Assembly: GCF_040195635.1 (NCBI RefSeq) | Contig: NZ_JBEFTX010000025.1 | Span: forward strand, 45,972-109,971 | Origin: Thermasporomyces sp040195635 | GTDB taxonomy: Bacteria > Actinomycetota > Actinomycetes > Propionibacteriales > Actinopolymorphaceae | Direction: 5' to 3' | Length of the DNA: 64,000 nt | In this document: positions 1 to 8,024 of the stretch, piece after piece | Numbering within the stretch: the first letter of the stretch is position 1 | How the letters are laid out: each line of letters starts with the position of its first letter | Program-made: the position numbers and the translations under genes | Notes under the pieces: generated by a model | Database searches by the model: none | Told to the model about the DNA's origin: nothing | Seen by the model: the letters and a program-made list of their open reading frames with translations, nothing else

Positions 1-1034
1 GCCCGCTGGGCCTTCTGGTCGAGCGTGGTCTGGATCGTCAGGCCGCCGCGGTCGAGGAGGCGTTCGCGGTCCTCCCGCGTCTTGCCCAGGGCGGGATCGC
101 GGAGCAGGACCTGCCGGGCGTAGTCACAGAAGAACGGATACCGCGAGTAGTAGCAGCCCTGCGAGGTCTGGGTCATCCGGAGCCCGAGATCGGTCTCCGC
201 GGCCTCGGCGCCCTCCTTGGCCGAGACCATGCCTTCGTGGACCATCCGGGACAGGACGAGGTTGCGTCGACCGAGGACGGCTTCGGGATTGTCCTTGACG
301 TCGAGGCCGTTGGGGTCGCGGACCAGCCCGGCGAGCATCGCCGCCTGCGGCAGGGTGAGTTTGGCGGCGGACGTGTTGAAGTAGTGCTTCGCGGCCGACT
401 CGATGCCGTAGGCGCCGTCGCCGAAGTAGACGATGTTGAAGTATCGCTCGAGGATCTCGTCCTTGGTCATCGTCTTCTCGAGCTCGACGGCGTAGCGCAG
501 CTCCTGGAGCTTGCGACCGTAGGAGTCCTCGATGACCGCGCGTTGCTCCTCGGGTGTCCTGGCGTTTTCGTACTGCACAAGCTTGACGTACTGCTGGGTG
601 ATCGTCGAACCGCCCTGGGAGACTTGGCCGCCCTGCGAGTTACGGACGAACGCCCGGAGCGTGCCCTGTGCGTCGAGAGGTCCGTGCTGGTAGAAGCGCG
701 CGTCCTCGATCGCGAGCATTGCCCGCTGCATGACGGGGGCGACCTGCGAGAGGGTGACCTGGACGCGGTTGCGTTCGTAGAACGTCGCGATCTGGGAGCC
801 GTCGGCTGCCAGGACGCGGCTGCGCTCGGGCAGCGGCGGGTTCTCGAGGGTCGCGTCCATGTTCTCGAACGCGTCGGTCGCCGACTGCGTGGTGAGTCCG
901 AGGACGCCGGCGAAGGGGATCACCAGGCCTGCCACCAGCGCGCCGGTGAGCGCGCTGATCACGACGAACATCAGGAGGTGCGACACAAAGCCGCGCTCTC
1001 GTGACGTCCGGGACTTCACACGGATTGAGCTCAT
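1..1034 (-). CDS. ponA: Bifunctional penicillin-binding protein, GT51 transglycosylase part (3' end beyond window)
   Basis: Peptidoglycan synthase that polymerises glycan strands and, in the part outside the window, would crosslink them. The minus strand reads from an ATG at 1034 to the window edge without a stop, so about 344 N-terminal residues are seen. A short basic cytoplasmic tail and one membrane anchor (residues about 19-48) precede the GT51 domain. Motif 1 reads AIEDARFYQHGPLD with the catalytic Glu at residue 110; motif 2 reads GGSTITQQYVK. Both are diagnostic for class A PBPs. The gene is divergent from the WhiB gene, as with ponA2/whiB4 in mycobacteria and the PBP next to wblA in Streptomyces. 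The transpeptidase domain is not visible, so class A assignment rests on the family and on the anchor plus GT51 layout. Confidence 0.93.
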   Translation of the reverse strand, partial: MSSIRVKSRTSRERGFVSHLLMFVVISALTGALVAGLVIPFAGVLGLTTQSATDAFENMDATLENPPLPERSRVLAADGSQIATFYERNRVQVTLSQVAPVMQRAMLAIEDARFYQHGPLDAQGTLRAFVRNSQGGQVSQGGSTITQQYVKLVQYENARTPEEQRAVIEDSYGRKLQELRYAVELEKTMTKDEILERYFNIVYFGDGAYGIESAAKHYFNTSAAKLTLPQAAMLAGLVRDPNGLDVKDNPEAVLGRRNLVLSRMVHEGMVSAKEGAEAAETDLGLRMTQTSQGCYYSRYPFFCDYARQVLLRDPALGKTREDRERLLDRGGLTIQTTLDQKAQR

Positions 1035-1134
1035 AGAGGGCAAGCCTACGGGGTCATGGCCGGTCTTTTCTGAGCGCGTGCCGACCTCTCTGACCCGTCA
1101 TTTCCCCGTGGTCTCTGCAACACAATCACAAATC

Positions 1135-1229
1135 TGGCCATTGGGGACTGTCGCAATGGCCACCTCTGGCTTTACCGTTCCTCCAGGACGTTGGGGGAAC
1201 GTCCGTGCATCGGTCACCTTGCGTGACCG
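1135..1229. promoter_or_regulatory. Three consecutive inverted repeats upstream of the WhiB gene
   Basis: The divergent region between the PBP and WhiB genes holds three perfect inverted repeats in a row: TGGCCATT/AATGGCCA (1135-1142, 1155-1162), GGACGTT/AACGTCC (1186-1192, 1198-1204) and CGGTCA/TGACCG (1211-1216, 1224-1229). They end about 25 bp before the WhiB start and are good candidates for operators. Which regulator binds is not visible. Confidence 0.45.
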
Positions 1230-1253
1230 AAGTCAGGGGAGGGACAACACAAG

Positions 1254-1589
1254 ATGAGTTCCATTGGGACATGGACTGGCGACTGGGTTCGGCTGGCCGC
1301 CTGCCGCGGAAGCGACGAACCCGACAAGCTGTTCGTCCAGGGCGCCGCGCAACACGATGTCAAGACGGTCTGTATGGGCTGTCCGGTCCGCACCGAGTGC
1401 CTCGCCGAGGCCCTCGACAGCCGGATCGAATGGGGAGTCTGGGGAGGCATGACCGAGCGCGAGCGCCGGGCCGTGCTTCGACGCCGGCCGACGGTGACGT
1501 CGTGGCGGCAGCTGCTCGAGACCGCACGAGTGGAGTACGAACGGGCCACCGCTCACCAGGGGAGACAGAGCGTCCGGGCGGCCGGATAG
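1254..1589 (+). CDS. wblA: WhiB-family iron-sulfur regulator (WblA/WhiB4 type)
   Basis: Redox-responsive transcription regulator of 111 residues carrying a [4Fe-4S] cluster. The four cluster cysteines are C17, C40, C43 and C49 in the C-xn-C-x2-C-x5-C pattern, followed by the family turn GVWGG at residues 61-65 and a basic segment (RERRAVLRRR) for DNA contact. ATG at 1254 follows GGGGAGGG. Its place between a class A PBP and two ArsA-like ATPases matches whiB4 of M. tuberculosis and wblA of S. coelicolor, which is the reason for the subtype; the subtype is therefore synteny-based. Known members control oxidative stress responses (WhiB4) or development and antibiotic production (WblA). Stacked inverted repeats upstream suggest tight transcriptional control. 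Confidence 0.93.
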   Translation: MSSIGTWTGDWVRLAACRGSDEPDKLFVQGAAQHDVKTVCMGCPVRTECLAEALDSRIEWGVWGGMTERERRAVLRRRPTVTSWRQLLETARVEYERATAHQGRQSVRAAG

Positions 1590-1659
1590 GCGGCCGGCGC
1601 TGTCCGTGCGTCGGTAGGGAGGCCGGCGCACGACTCGTGAGTGGTGAGTGGCGTCCCGT

Positions 1660-1680
1660 GCTGGCGGGGCTCCCGCCAGC
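1660..1680. terminator. Hairpin between convergent WhiB and ATPase genes
   Basis: GCTGGCGGG and CCCGCCAGC form a perfect 9-bp stem with a 3-nt loop in the short gap between two convergent genes. There is no T-tract, which is common in actinobacteria; it could stop transcription from both sides. Confidence 0.6.
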
Positions 1681-1693
1681 CACCTGGACGTCT

Positions 1694-2839
1694 TCACCCG
1701 CCGAGGTGTACGCCGATCCGGCGAAGTCCTTCGAGGTCGTGGACGTCGGAGGACAGTGCGGGCACGCCGGTCACGGCGACGCCGGGATGGGCTGAGCCGA
1801 AACGTTCGGCGAGCCGGTGTTCGCGGGTGGCGAGCAGCATGCGTTCGCCGTGCAGCCGCAGGATGGCGGCCGCGGTGGCGTGCTCGCCTGACTCGGCGAG
1901 CGCTTCGGCGGCTGACAGGCTGCGCTCGGCCGAGAGTCCGCCGGCGGCTGGCACCGCCATGCGGTTGAGGACGAGCCCGGCGAGGGGCATCCGGTCATCC
2001 CGCAGCCGGGCGACGAAGTACGACGCCTCGCGGAGCGCGTCGGGCTCGGGTGTGGCCACCACGAGGAACGACGTACGCCGCTCCTGCAGGAGTTGGTACG
2101 TCGCCTCGGCCCGTGCCCGGAACCCGCCGAACGTGGTGTCGAGCGCGGTGACGAACGTCTGGACGTCACGCAGGACCTGCGCGCCGAGCAGCTTGGTCAA
2201 CGTTCCGGTCACCACGCCCATGCCGGCGGAGAAGAGCTTGAGCGGCCCGCGGGCGGGTGTGCTCAGGATCCGCAGCAGCCGGCTGTCGAGGAACGACGAG
2301 AGCCGTTTCGGCGCGTCCAGGAAGTCCAGGGCGGACCGGGACGGCGGCGTGTCGACGACGATCAGGTCGTGGGTGCCGTTGCCGGCCGCCTCGGCGTGGA
2401 GCTGCCCGAGCTTCTCCATCGCCATGTACTCCTGCGTCCCCGCGAACGACGAGGACAGTGCGATGTAGAAGGGGTTGTCGAGGATCTGCTGCGCCTTGTC
2501 CGGCGAGGTGTGAGCCAACACCACCTCGTCGAACGTACGTTTCATGTCGAGCATCATCGCGTCGAGGTAGCCGCCCGCGGACGTGTCGACACCTTCGACC
2601 CGGCGCGGCACGCTGTCGAGCTCCGGCAGCCCCATCGCCTGGGCGAGCCGGCGGGCGGGGTCGATCGTGAGGACGACGACCCGGCGGCCGCGTTCGGCGG
2701 CGCGGACCCCCAGCGCGGCCGCCGTCGTCGTCTTGCCGACCCCGCCCGAACCGCAGCAGATGACGATCTCGACCGAGCGGTCGTCGATCACCTCGTCGAG
2801 GGCGAGCCTGGCGAGGTCACCCACCGCGGAGGCGCTCAC
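1694..2839 (-). CDS. ArsA/GET3-like ATPase, second of a tandem pair
   Basis: Soluble deviant-Walker ATPase of about 381 residues related to arsenite-pump ATPase ArsA and GET3. The P-loop GSGGVGKTT (residues 30-38) carries the signature extra lysine/glycine pattern of the MinD/ArsA class, followed by LTIDPARRLAQAM and the switch region VVDTPPSRSALDFLDAP. GTG at 2839 was chosen because AAAGGGA lies 6 nt upstream; an ATG at 2857 is the alternative. It lies 85 nt after its paralogue on the same strand and probably in the same transcript. Mycobacterial orthologues (Rv3680 in M. tuberculosis) sit beside whiB4. No arsenic genes are nearby, so arsenite transport is not supported; membrane-protein targeting or metabolite stress roles are possible. 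Confidence 0.88.
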   Translation of the reverse strand: MSASAVGDLARLALDEVIDDRSVEIVICCGSGGVGKTTTAAALGVRAAERGRRVVVLTIDPARRLAQAMGLPELDSVPRRVEGVDTSAGGYLDAMMLDMKRTFDEVVLAHTSPDKAQQILDNPFYIALSSSFAGTQEYMAMEKLGQLHAEAAGNGTHDLIVVDTPPSRSALDFLDAPKRLSSFLDSRLLRILSTPARGPLKLFSAGMGVVTGTLTKLLGAQVLRDVQTFVTALDTTFGGFRARAEATYQLLQERRTSFLVVATPEPDALREASYFVARLRDDRMPLAGLVLNRMAVPAAGGLSAERSLSAAEALAESGEHATAAAILRLHGERMLLATREHRLAERFGSAHPGVAVTGVPALSSDVHDLEGLRRIGVHLGG

Positions 2840-2924
2840 GCCATTTCCCTTTCGCATGACCGCTGCGGTGCCTCGCTCCGGCACACCTCGTACCTCGGCG
2901 TACCTCTGCGGGGGCTCCTCGCGC

Positions 2925-4076
2925 TCATGCCATCCCCTGGGTGCTGAGCTCGCGGGCGAGTTCGAACAACCCGCCGATGTCGATTCCGTCGGACAGGCGG
3001 GGCAGTTCGTAGGTGGGCCGGCCGAGTTCGGTGATGCGGGCCCGAAGGGTGTCCTCGAGCGCGACCCGGGTCGCGTGCTCCGCGGCGTCGGACAGGAGCC
3101 CGTCGACGATGCCGTCGTCGGCGGCAAGCCCGGCGGCGGTCAGCGCGTCGACGAACTCCGCCCGTGCCAGCTTCCCCGCCGCCACGGACTTGCGCATCTG
3201 TGCGTCGAGGGGGCTCCGCGCGGCCAGGTTGACCACGATGCCACCGACCGGGATCTGGGCCTCCCGCAGCTCGGCCAGGCCGTCGGCGGTCTCCTGCACC
3301 GGCATCTCCTCGAGCAGCGTCACGATGTGGACGGCGGTCTGAGGGGACCGCATCATGGCCATGATCGCGTCCGCCTGTCGCCGGATCGGGCCCACCCGGG
3401 CGATGTCGGCGACCCCTGCGGTCACCCCGAGGAAACGGGCGATCCGGCCGGTCGGCGGTGCGTCCAGGACCACCGTGTCGTAGGTCGGGCGTTCGCGGGG
3501 CGCCTTTCGGGTGTCCGGCGGTCGTCCCCCTGGGGGGCGTTGCTTGTCCTTGCGGCGTACGGCTTCGTAGACCTTGCCGGTGAGCAGGACGTCACGGACG
3601 CCGGGGGCGATGGTCGTGGCGAAGTCGATGGCGCCCACCTTGTCGAGGGCCCGGGCGGCGCGGCCCATGTGGTAGTAGAGCTCGAGGTACTCGGTCAGCG
3701 CCGCCTCGGGGTCGATCGCCAGGCCGTACACCTCGCCTGCCACGTCAGACAGGTCGGAACGCGCAGGGTGGCCGGGGTGGCCGGTTCCGCGGCGATGGTC
3801 GGGGCGGGTGGCGCCTCGTCCGGTCTGGTCGTGCGTACCGGCGGACTGGCCGTTGCCCCGGACGGTGGCGATCCGGCGCTCGGAGTAGGCCAGTGACGGC
3901 GCGTCGAAGAGCCGGGAGATCCCCTGCCGGCCCTCCACCTCGCAGAGCAGGACGGTCTGACCGTCGGCGGCGAGCGCGATGGCCAGAGCCGCAGCGACGG
4001 TCGTCTTGCCGGTTCCGCCCTTGCCGGTGACGACATGGAGGCGGACGCCTTCCCAGTCGGTCTCGCGCCGCGTCAC
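2925..4076 (-). CDS. ArsA/GET3-like ATPase, first of a tandem pair
   Basis: Deviant-Walker ATPase of 383 residues. P-loop GKGGTGKTT lies at residues 18-26, DTVVLDAPPTGRIARFL is the switch II region, and the C-terminal half matches the partner gene downstream. The pair corresponds to the Rv3679-Rv3680 type tandem ATPases, which probably form a heteromer. Two segments look inserted: residues about 69-110 are rich in G, R, H and T, and residues about 175-195 are rich in P, R and K; both sit where the family has short loops. GTG is the likely start at 4076. A long palindrome (4189-4281) lies in the divergent promoter region shared with the next gene. Confidence 0.88.
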   Translation of the reverse strand: MTRRETDWEGVRLHVVTGKGGTGKTTVAAALAIALAADGQTVLLCEVEGRQGISRLFDAPSLAYSERRIATVRGNGQSAGTHDQTGRGATRPDHRRGTGHPGHPARSDLSDVAGEVYGLAIDPEAALTEYLELYYHMGRAARALDKVGAIDFATTIAPGVRDVLLTGKVYEAVRRKDKQRPPGGRPPDTRKAPRERPTYDTVVLDAPPTGRIARFLGVTAGVADIARVGPIRRQADAIMAMMRSPQTAVHIVTLLEEMPVQETADGLAELREAQIPVGGIVVNLAARSPLDAQMRKSVAAGKLARAEFVDALTAAGLAADDGIVDGLLSDAAEHATRVALEDTLRARITELGRPTYELPRLSDGIDIGGLFELARELSTQGMA

Positions 4077-4188
4077 GCTCGCCGAGCGTAGCCGCTGGGT
4101 TCAATGGCCGGGTACCAGACCGGTAGACAGCCATTAACGTCGTGCCTGCCGGAGGGGCGGCTGGCCTGTGCACCTGTGTCGGGAGAGC

Positions 4189-4281
4189 CGCGAATGACCA
4201 CGCTGAGCAGGCCTGTAGAAGGGGACGCGGTGTGGACGCCCTGCCCGGTTACCGCTGGCCTGCTCAGCGTGGTCATTCGCG
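4189..4281. repeat. Long-palindrome repeat element, copy 1 of 4
   Basis: A perfect 25-bp inverted repeat (4189-4213 and 4257-4281) flanks a 43-bp centre. The arms contain AATGACCACGCTGAGCA. Three more copies occur near 6.9, 27.7 and 48.9 kb. This copy lies between two divergent genes. The short ORFs it creates (starting MTTLS) recur in every copy and are products of the repeat, not genes. Confidence 0.9.
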
Positions 4282-4355
4282 TCGTGACGCGTGCCGGTCA
4301 CACGCCGTGGTCACGTGGCCGCGGCCCGGTGAGGTCGGTGTCGCGGCGGTCGCCC

Positions 4356-4361
4356 TAAGCT
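4356..4361 (+). promoter_or_regulatory. -10 element TAAGCT, leaderless start
   Basis: TAAGCT lies 7 nt before the ATG at 4369, the spacing expected when transcription starts at the start codon. No ribosome site precedes the gene. Confidence 0.6.
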
Positions 4362-4368
4362 CGCGGGC

Positions 4369-4524
4369 ATGACGAAATGGGAGTACGCCACGGTGCCGCT
4401 GTTGATCCACGCGACGAAGCAGATCCTCGACACGTGGGGTGAAGACGGCTGGGAGCTCGTCCAGGTCGTGCCCGGGCCCAGCGCCGAGAATGTCGTGGCC
4501 TATCTCAAGCGGCCGAAGCAGTGA
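4369..4524 (+). CDS. Small DUF4177-like protein
   Basis: A 51-residue protein beginning MTKWEYATVPLL and containing WGEDGWELVQVV, the pattern of small DUF4177-type proteins found at this place in other actinobacterial genomes. Function unknown. It begins 7 nt after a TAAGCT promoter element and ends in a GTGA overlap with the RidA gene, so it heads a RidA-NUDIX-MBL operon with coupled translation. Charged and aromatic residues without a membrane segment suggest a cytoplasmic protein. Confidence 0.8.
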   Translation: MTKWEYATVPLLIHATKQILDTWGEDGWELVQVVPGPSAENVVAYLKRPKQ

Positions 4525-4982
4525 GTGGTCCCGAGTCGCGGCTCGCGGCCCTCGGGCTGAAGCTGCCGGACGTGGCCGCGCCCGTAGCGGCGTACGTTCC
4601 CGCCGTCCGCACGGGAAACCACGTCTACACCTCGGGCCAGCTGCCGTTCGCCGACGGCGCCCTGGTGGCGACGGGCAAGGTCGGAGGCGAGGTCTCGCCC
4701 GAAGTGGCGGCCACCTGCGCCCGCCAGTGCGCGCTCAACGCGCTCGCAGCCGTGAAGGCGGAGCTGGGAGACCTGTCGTCGGTGACGCGCGTCGTCAAGG
4801 TCGTGGCGTTCGTGGCGAGCGTTCCTGAGTTCTCCGGGCAGCCACTCGTCGCGAACGGCGCTTCGGAGTTGCTCGGCGACGTGTTCGGCGACGCGGGGCA
4901 GCATGCCCGCAGCGCCGTCGGGGTGGCCGCACTGCCGCTCGACGCGCCGGTCGAGGTCGAGATCGTCGTCGAGACCAGCTAG
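4521..4982 (+). CDS. RidA/YjgF-family imine deaminase
   Basis: Cytoplasmic trimeric enzyme of 153 residues that hydrolyses reactive enamine/imine intermediates released by PLP enzymes. The family core is clear: VYTSGQLPF near residue 36, CALNALAAVKAELGDL, and the C-terminal substrate-binding segment HARSAVGVAALPLDAPVEVE with the conserved Arg and Glu. The GTG start overlaps the stop of the preceding small gene (GTGA). It is the longer actinobacterial form (orthologue class of Rv3678c). It may protect the cell while the downstream NUDIX and MBL enzymes handle other damaged metabolites, which is inference. Confidence 0.92.
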   Translation: MSGPESRLAALGLKLPDVAAPVAAYVPAVRTGNHVYTSGQLPFADGALVATGKVGGEVSPEVAATCARQCALNALAAVKAELGDLSSVTRVVKVVAFVASVPEFSGQPLVANGASELLGDVFGDAGQHARSAVGVAALPLDAPVEVEIVVETS

Positions 4983-4995
4983 GCCGGTGCCTTCG

Positions 4996-6039
4996 ATGGG
5001 CGGAGACGGTGCCGATCGGCGGGTTCACGCGGTCCCGCCCGCGTTGGTGGAGCGGGCCCGCCGGCTCGCTGCGGGGGAGATTGTTCCCGCGACACCGCGG
5101 TACGCCTCGACGGTCGTGCTCCTACGCGACGGTGCAGCGAGCCGTGTGGCCGCAGGGGGCAGCCTGGACGCCGGGGGCAGCCTGGACGCCGGGGACGGGA
5201 GAGAGGGCGGTCCCGGTTCTGCGGGCGCGGACAGTGTCGGCACTGCCGCCAGCGCGGGTGGAGTGGCTGGCACGCAGCGGTCGCTGGAGGTGTACGTCCT
5301 TCGCCGGCGTACGACCATGGCGTTCGCTCCTGGGATGTACGCCTTCCCTGGCGGATCGGTCGATGCGCGCGACGCCGACGAGGAGGTGGCCTGGGCGGGG
5401 CCGGACCCCTCGGAGTGGGCACGACTGCTCGGGTTCTCCGACGTACGCCTCGCGCGGGCGTCGGTGTGCGCGGCGGTCAGGGAGACGTTCGAGGAGTCGG
5501 GTGTCGTCCTGGCCGGGCCGACGGCTGCGAGCGTGGTCGCGGACGCGACCGGGCCGGACTGGGAGCAGGATCGGGTGGCGTTGCTCGGCCGGGAACTGTC
5601 GTTCGGCGCTCTTCTACGGCGGCGTGGCCTGGTCCTTCGGTCCGACCTCCTCGCCCCGTGGGACCACTGGGTGACGCCACGGGTCGAGGAACGCCGGTTC
5701 GACACAAGGTTCTTCCTGGCCGCCCTGCCGCCTGGCCAACGCACCCGCGAGATCGCCGACGAGGCCGATCGGCTGACCTGGATCCGGCCAGGCGATGCGC
5801 TGGCCGCGGTCGAGCGTGGAGAGATGAACATGCTGCCGCCGACGTACCACACCCTTGCCGCATTGACGAAAGCACGCGATGTCAAGGCGGCCTTGACGAT
5901 GGCGGCGACGCGCGAGATCCGGCCGATCATGCCCATTGTTGCGCTGGACAGCACGACGGGCGAAAGTGATCACAGTGGCGCCAGCTGGGTGCTTCCCGAT
6001 CCAGGCGAGACGGACCACGACGAAGGAGTCCTGCGGTGA
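4996..6039 (+). CDS. NUDIX hydrolase, NUDT19-like with split Nudix box
   Basis: Predicted diphosphatase of 347 residues. YAFPGGSVD is followed, after an insertion of about 40 residues (DARDADEEVAWAGPDPSEWA and so on), by the Nudix core REtfEEsGv. This split box is typical of the NUDT19/RP2 group, where the substrate is often an acyl-CoA. ATG at 4996 lies 13 nt after ridA; the last codons overlap the MBL gene (GTGA). Residues about 52-75 contain a low-complexity patch made by a duplicated 18-bp unit (GGSLDA twice), a local expansion likely to vary between strains. The substrate cannot be told from sequence. Confidence 0.85.
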   Translation: MGGDGADRRVHAVPPALVERARRLAAGEIVPATPRYASTVVLLRDGAASRVAAGGSLDAGGSLDAGDGREGGPGSAGADSVGTAASAGGVAGTQRSLEVYVLRRRTTMAFAPGMYAFPGGSVDARDADEEVAWAGPDPSEWARLLGFSDVRLARASVCAAVRETFEESGVVLAGPTAASVVADATGPDWEQDRVALLGRELSFGALLRRRGLVLRSDLLAPWDHWVTPRVEERRFDTRFFLAALPPGQRTREIADEADRLTWIRPGDALAAVERGEMNMLPPTYHTLAALTKARDVKAALTMAATREIRPIMPIVALDSTTGESDHSGASWVLPDPGETDHDEGVLR

Positions 6040-6854
6040 GCGGGTCAAAGAGCTCCGAGTGGGTGGGCGGGCCGGTGGGTGAGCGCGCGGTGTGCGTCGT
6101 GGCGAAGAACCCCGGCCCGATGACGCTGGACGGCACCAACAGCTGGGTCCTGCACGAGCCGGGAAGTACGCAGGCGATCGTGGTCGATCCGGGCCCGGAC
6201 GACGAGCAGCATCTGGTTGCCGTTCTCGACGTCGTACGGGCCCGGGGAGCGCAGGTCGCCGTGGCCCTGCTGACCCACCGGCACGACGACCACTCCGGCG
6301 GCATCCGACGGTTCGCCGACCTGGCCGGTTGCCCGGTCCGTGCGTTCGACCCGGCGTACCGCCTGGGCGACGAAGGGCTGGCCGACGGCGACGTCGTGGA
6401 GGTTGGCGGCCTGGAGGTTCAGGTCGTCGAGACGCCTGGACACACGACCGACTCCGTGTCGCTCACCCTGGCCGCCGAAGACGCGCTACTGACCGGCGAC
6501 ACGGTGCTCGGGCGAGGAACCGCTGTGGTGGCCCATCCAGACGGCACGCTGGCCCCCTACCTCGCGTCGCTCGAACGCCTGCGTACGCTCGCCGCCGCCA
6601 CCGGGATCCGGCAGATCCTGCCGGGGCACGGCCCCGTCCGCGGTGACGTGGTGGACCTGCTCGACGGCTATCTGACCCATCGGGCCGAACGCCTGGTGCA
6701 GGTACGCAAGGCCGTCACCGCCGGGGCTCGCACGCCTCGCGACATCGTCGAACGCGTCTACGCCACCATCGACCCGGTCCTCTGGCCGGCTGCCGAACAG
6801 AGCGTTCGGGCGCAGCTCGACTACCTGGCAGAGGCGCACACTCGGGAAGCATGA
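6036..6854 (+). CDS. Metallo-beta-lactamase-fold hydrolase, LACTB2-like
   Basis: Zinc hydrolase of 272 residues. The metal motif THRHDDHSGG (H81, H83, D85, H86), ETPGHTTDS, TGDTVLGRG and LPGHGP give all ligands of a two-zinc MBL site. The C-terminal 70 residues resemble the winged-helix extension of LACTB2-like proteins, which in characterised cases act as RNA endonucleases; most annotated bacterial ones have no known substrate. It is the last gene of the operon, sharing GTGA with the NUDIX gene, and is followed by a long-palindrome repeat. The start is fixed by the overlap. Orthologue class of Rv3677c. Confidence 0.9.
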   Translation: MSGSKSSEWVGGPVGERAVCVVAKNPGPMTLDGTNSWVLHEPGSTQAIVVDPGPDDEQHLVAVLDVVRARGAQVAVALLTHRHDDHSGGIRRFADLAGCPVRAFDPAYRLGDEGLADGDVVEVGGLEVQVVETPGHTTDSVSLTLAAEDALLTGDTVLGRGTAVVAHPDGTLAPYLASLERLRTLAAATGIRQILPGHGPVRGDVVDLLDGYLTHRAERLVQVRKAVTAGARTPRDIVERVYATIDPVLWPAAEQSVRAQLDYLAEAHTREA

Positions 6855-6870
6855 CCGGTAGGCCTTCGGA

Positions 6871-6960
6871 CAATGACCACGCTGAGCATGCCTGCGGTAC
6901 CCCGGACAGGTGCCGACCCCTGGCCCGGATACCACAGGCATGCTCAGCGTGGTCATTTGC
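6871..6960. repeat. Long-palindrome repeat element, copy 2 of 4
   Basis: Arms 6872-6894 and 6935-6957 are perfect complements over 23 bp and share AATGACCACGCTGAGCA with copy 1, followed by TGCCTG rather than GGCCTG. The 40-bp centre keeps a GGTGCCGAC...CCCGG..ACC pattern also seen in the other copies. It lies between the convergent MBL and crp genes, where it could also serve as a terminator. Confidence 0.9.
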
Positions 6961-7066
6961 CGAAGCCCTGAGGCGGCTTGCGAAGTCCTGCGGTGGCCGC
7001 CGAGCGCCCGCGGTGGGTGGCGAAGGCCCGCGGCGGGCTGCGAAGCGCTGCGGCGCGGCAGGCGGT
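6961..7066. repeat. Degenerate tandem repeats of about 20 bp
   Basis: Five diverged copies of a unit like CGAAGCCCTGCGGCGGCTTG run between the palindrome element and the stop of crp. Periodicity is 19-22 bp. No reading frame or site of known function is seen in it. Confidence 0.65.
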
Positions 7067-7068
7067 GG

Positions 7069-7743
7069 TCAGCGGGCGCGGTGGGAGAGGCGTTCGACGT
7101 CGAGGATGACCACGGCGCGTTGTTCCAGCCGGATCCAGCCCCGGTGGGCGAAGTCGGCCAACGCCTTGTTGACAGTTTCACGCGAGGCGCCGACCAGCTG
7201 GGCGAGCTCTTCCTGGGTCAGGTCATGGTGGACATGCAGGACGCCGTCGGAAGACTTGCCGAACCGGCGCGCGAGATCGAGCAGCGCCTTGGCGACCCGC
7301 CCCGGTACGTCGGAGAACACCAGGTCGGCCACCTGGTCGGTGAGCCCACGCAGCCGGGACGCCAGCTGCAGCAGGAGTCCCAGGGCGACCTCGGGACGTC
7401 CGGACAGCCACTGGCGGAGCTGGTCCTGCCCGAGCGCAAGGAGCAGCGAGTCGGTCACCGCCGTCACCGTCGACGACCGCGGGCCGGGGTCGAACAGGGA
7501 CAACTCACCGAACATCTGGCCCGGCCCCAGCACCGACAGGAGGTTCTCCCGGCCATCGGAGGACGTGCGGCCCATCTTGACCTTGCCGTCGATGACGACG
7601 TACAGCTCGTCGCCGGCATCGCCCTCCCGGAACAGAGCCTCACCGCGCCGCAGGCGTACCTCGTGCATGGTGGCGCGGAGCGCCGATGCCTCGGCGTCGT
7701 CGAGGCCGGCGAACATGGGCGCCTGCCGCAGCACGTCGTTCAC
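7069..7743 (-). CDS. crp: Crp/Fnr-family cAMP receptor protein
   Basis: Global transcription regulator of 224 residues, the same length as Crp of M. tuberculosis. An N-terminal cyclic-nucleotide domain includes DGRENLLSVLGPGQMFGELSLFDPGPRSSTVTA, with the phosphate-binding cassette GELSLF...RSST; the C-terminal winged helix contains LTQEELAQLVGASRETVNKALADF. The GTG at 7743 is preferred because GGAGGAGG lies 9 nt upstream, although the frame stays open to 7815. The gene is divergent from nth. A short inverted repeat at 7927-7946 in the divergent region is a candidate operator for one or both genes. Confidence 0.93.
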   Translation of the reverse strand: MNDVLRQAPMFAGLDDAEASALRATMHEVRLRRGEALFREGDAGDELYVVIDGKVKMGRTSSDGRENLLSVLGPGQMFGELSLFDPGPRSSTVTAVTDSLLLALGQDQLRQWLSGRPEVALGLLLQLASRLRGLTDQVADLVFSDVPGRVAKALLDLARRFGKSSDGVLHVHHDLTQEELAQLVGASRETVNKALADFAHRGWIRLEQRAVVILDVERLSHRAR

Positions 7744-7926
7744 TCGCGTGATCCTCCTCCAGGCGTGCGGGGTACGAAGTGCCGTACGCCATCTGCGGAA
7801 TGTCCGCTCGATCATGCCCGACCACCGTCCGGGTCAGCGCATCCCGGCCGGCAGACGGGACGACCGGTACGGACACGCTGGCGGATCTGGTCACCCGGCG
7901 GAGCGGCCCCGAACCTGACGGTGGGA

Positions 7927-7946
7927 CCGATCAACCGTGTGATCGG
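7927..7946. promoter_or_regulatory. Inverted repeat in the crp-nth divergent region
   Basis: CCGATCA and TGATCGG form a perfect 7-bp dyad with a 6-nt spacer. Two-fold symmetry with this spacing fits a dimeric helix-turn-helix regulator. The half-sites do not match the TGTGA core known for mycobacterial Crp, so the binder is unknown. Confidence 0.4.
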
Positions 7947-8011
7947 GGCATGATCTCCAGGACACTCCCTAGTCTGCCGCGCCGGGCGACATCGGCGGTA
8001 GTGCCGCCACG

Positions 8012-8017
8012 TAGGCT
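8012..8017 (+). promoter_or_regulatory. -10 element TAGGCT, leaderless start of nth
   Basis: TAGGCT ends 7 nt before the GTG at 8025. No ribosome site is present, consistent with a leaderless transcript, and this choice defines the nth start. Confidence 0.6.
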
Positions 8018-8024
8018 GTTCCGG

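Noticed and set aside
1694..4076. Arsenic resistance operon
   Set aside because: ArsA-like ATPases are present, but there is no arsB/acr3, arsC or arsD nearby, and the pair belongs to the conserved whiB-linked type.
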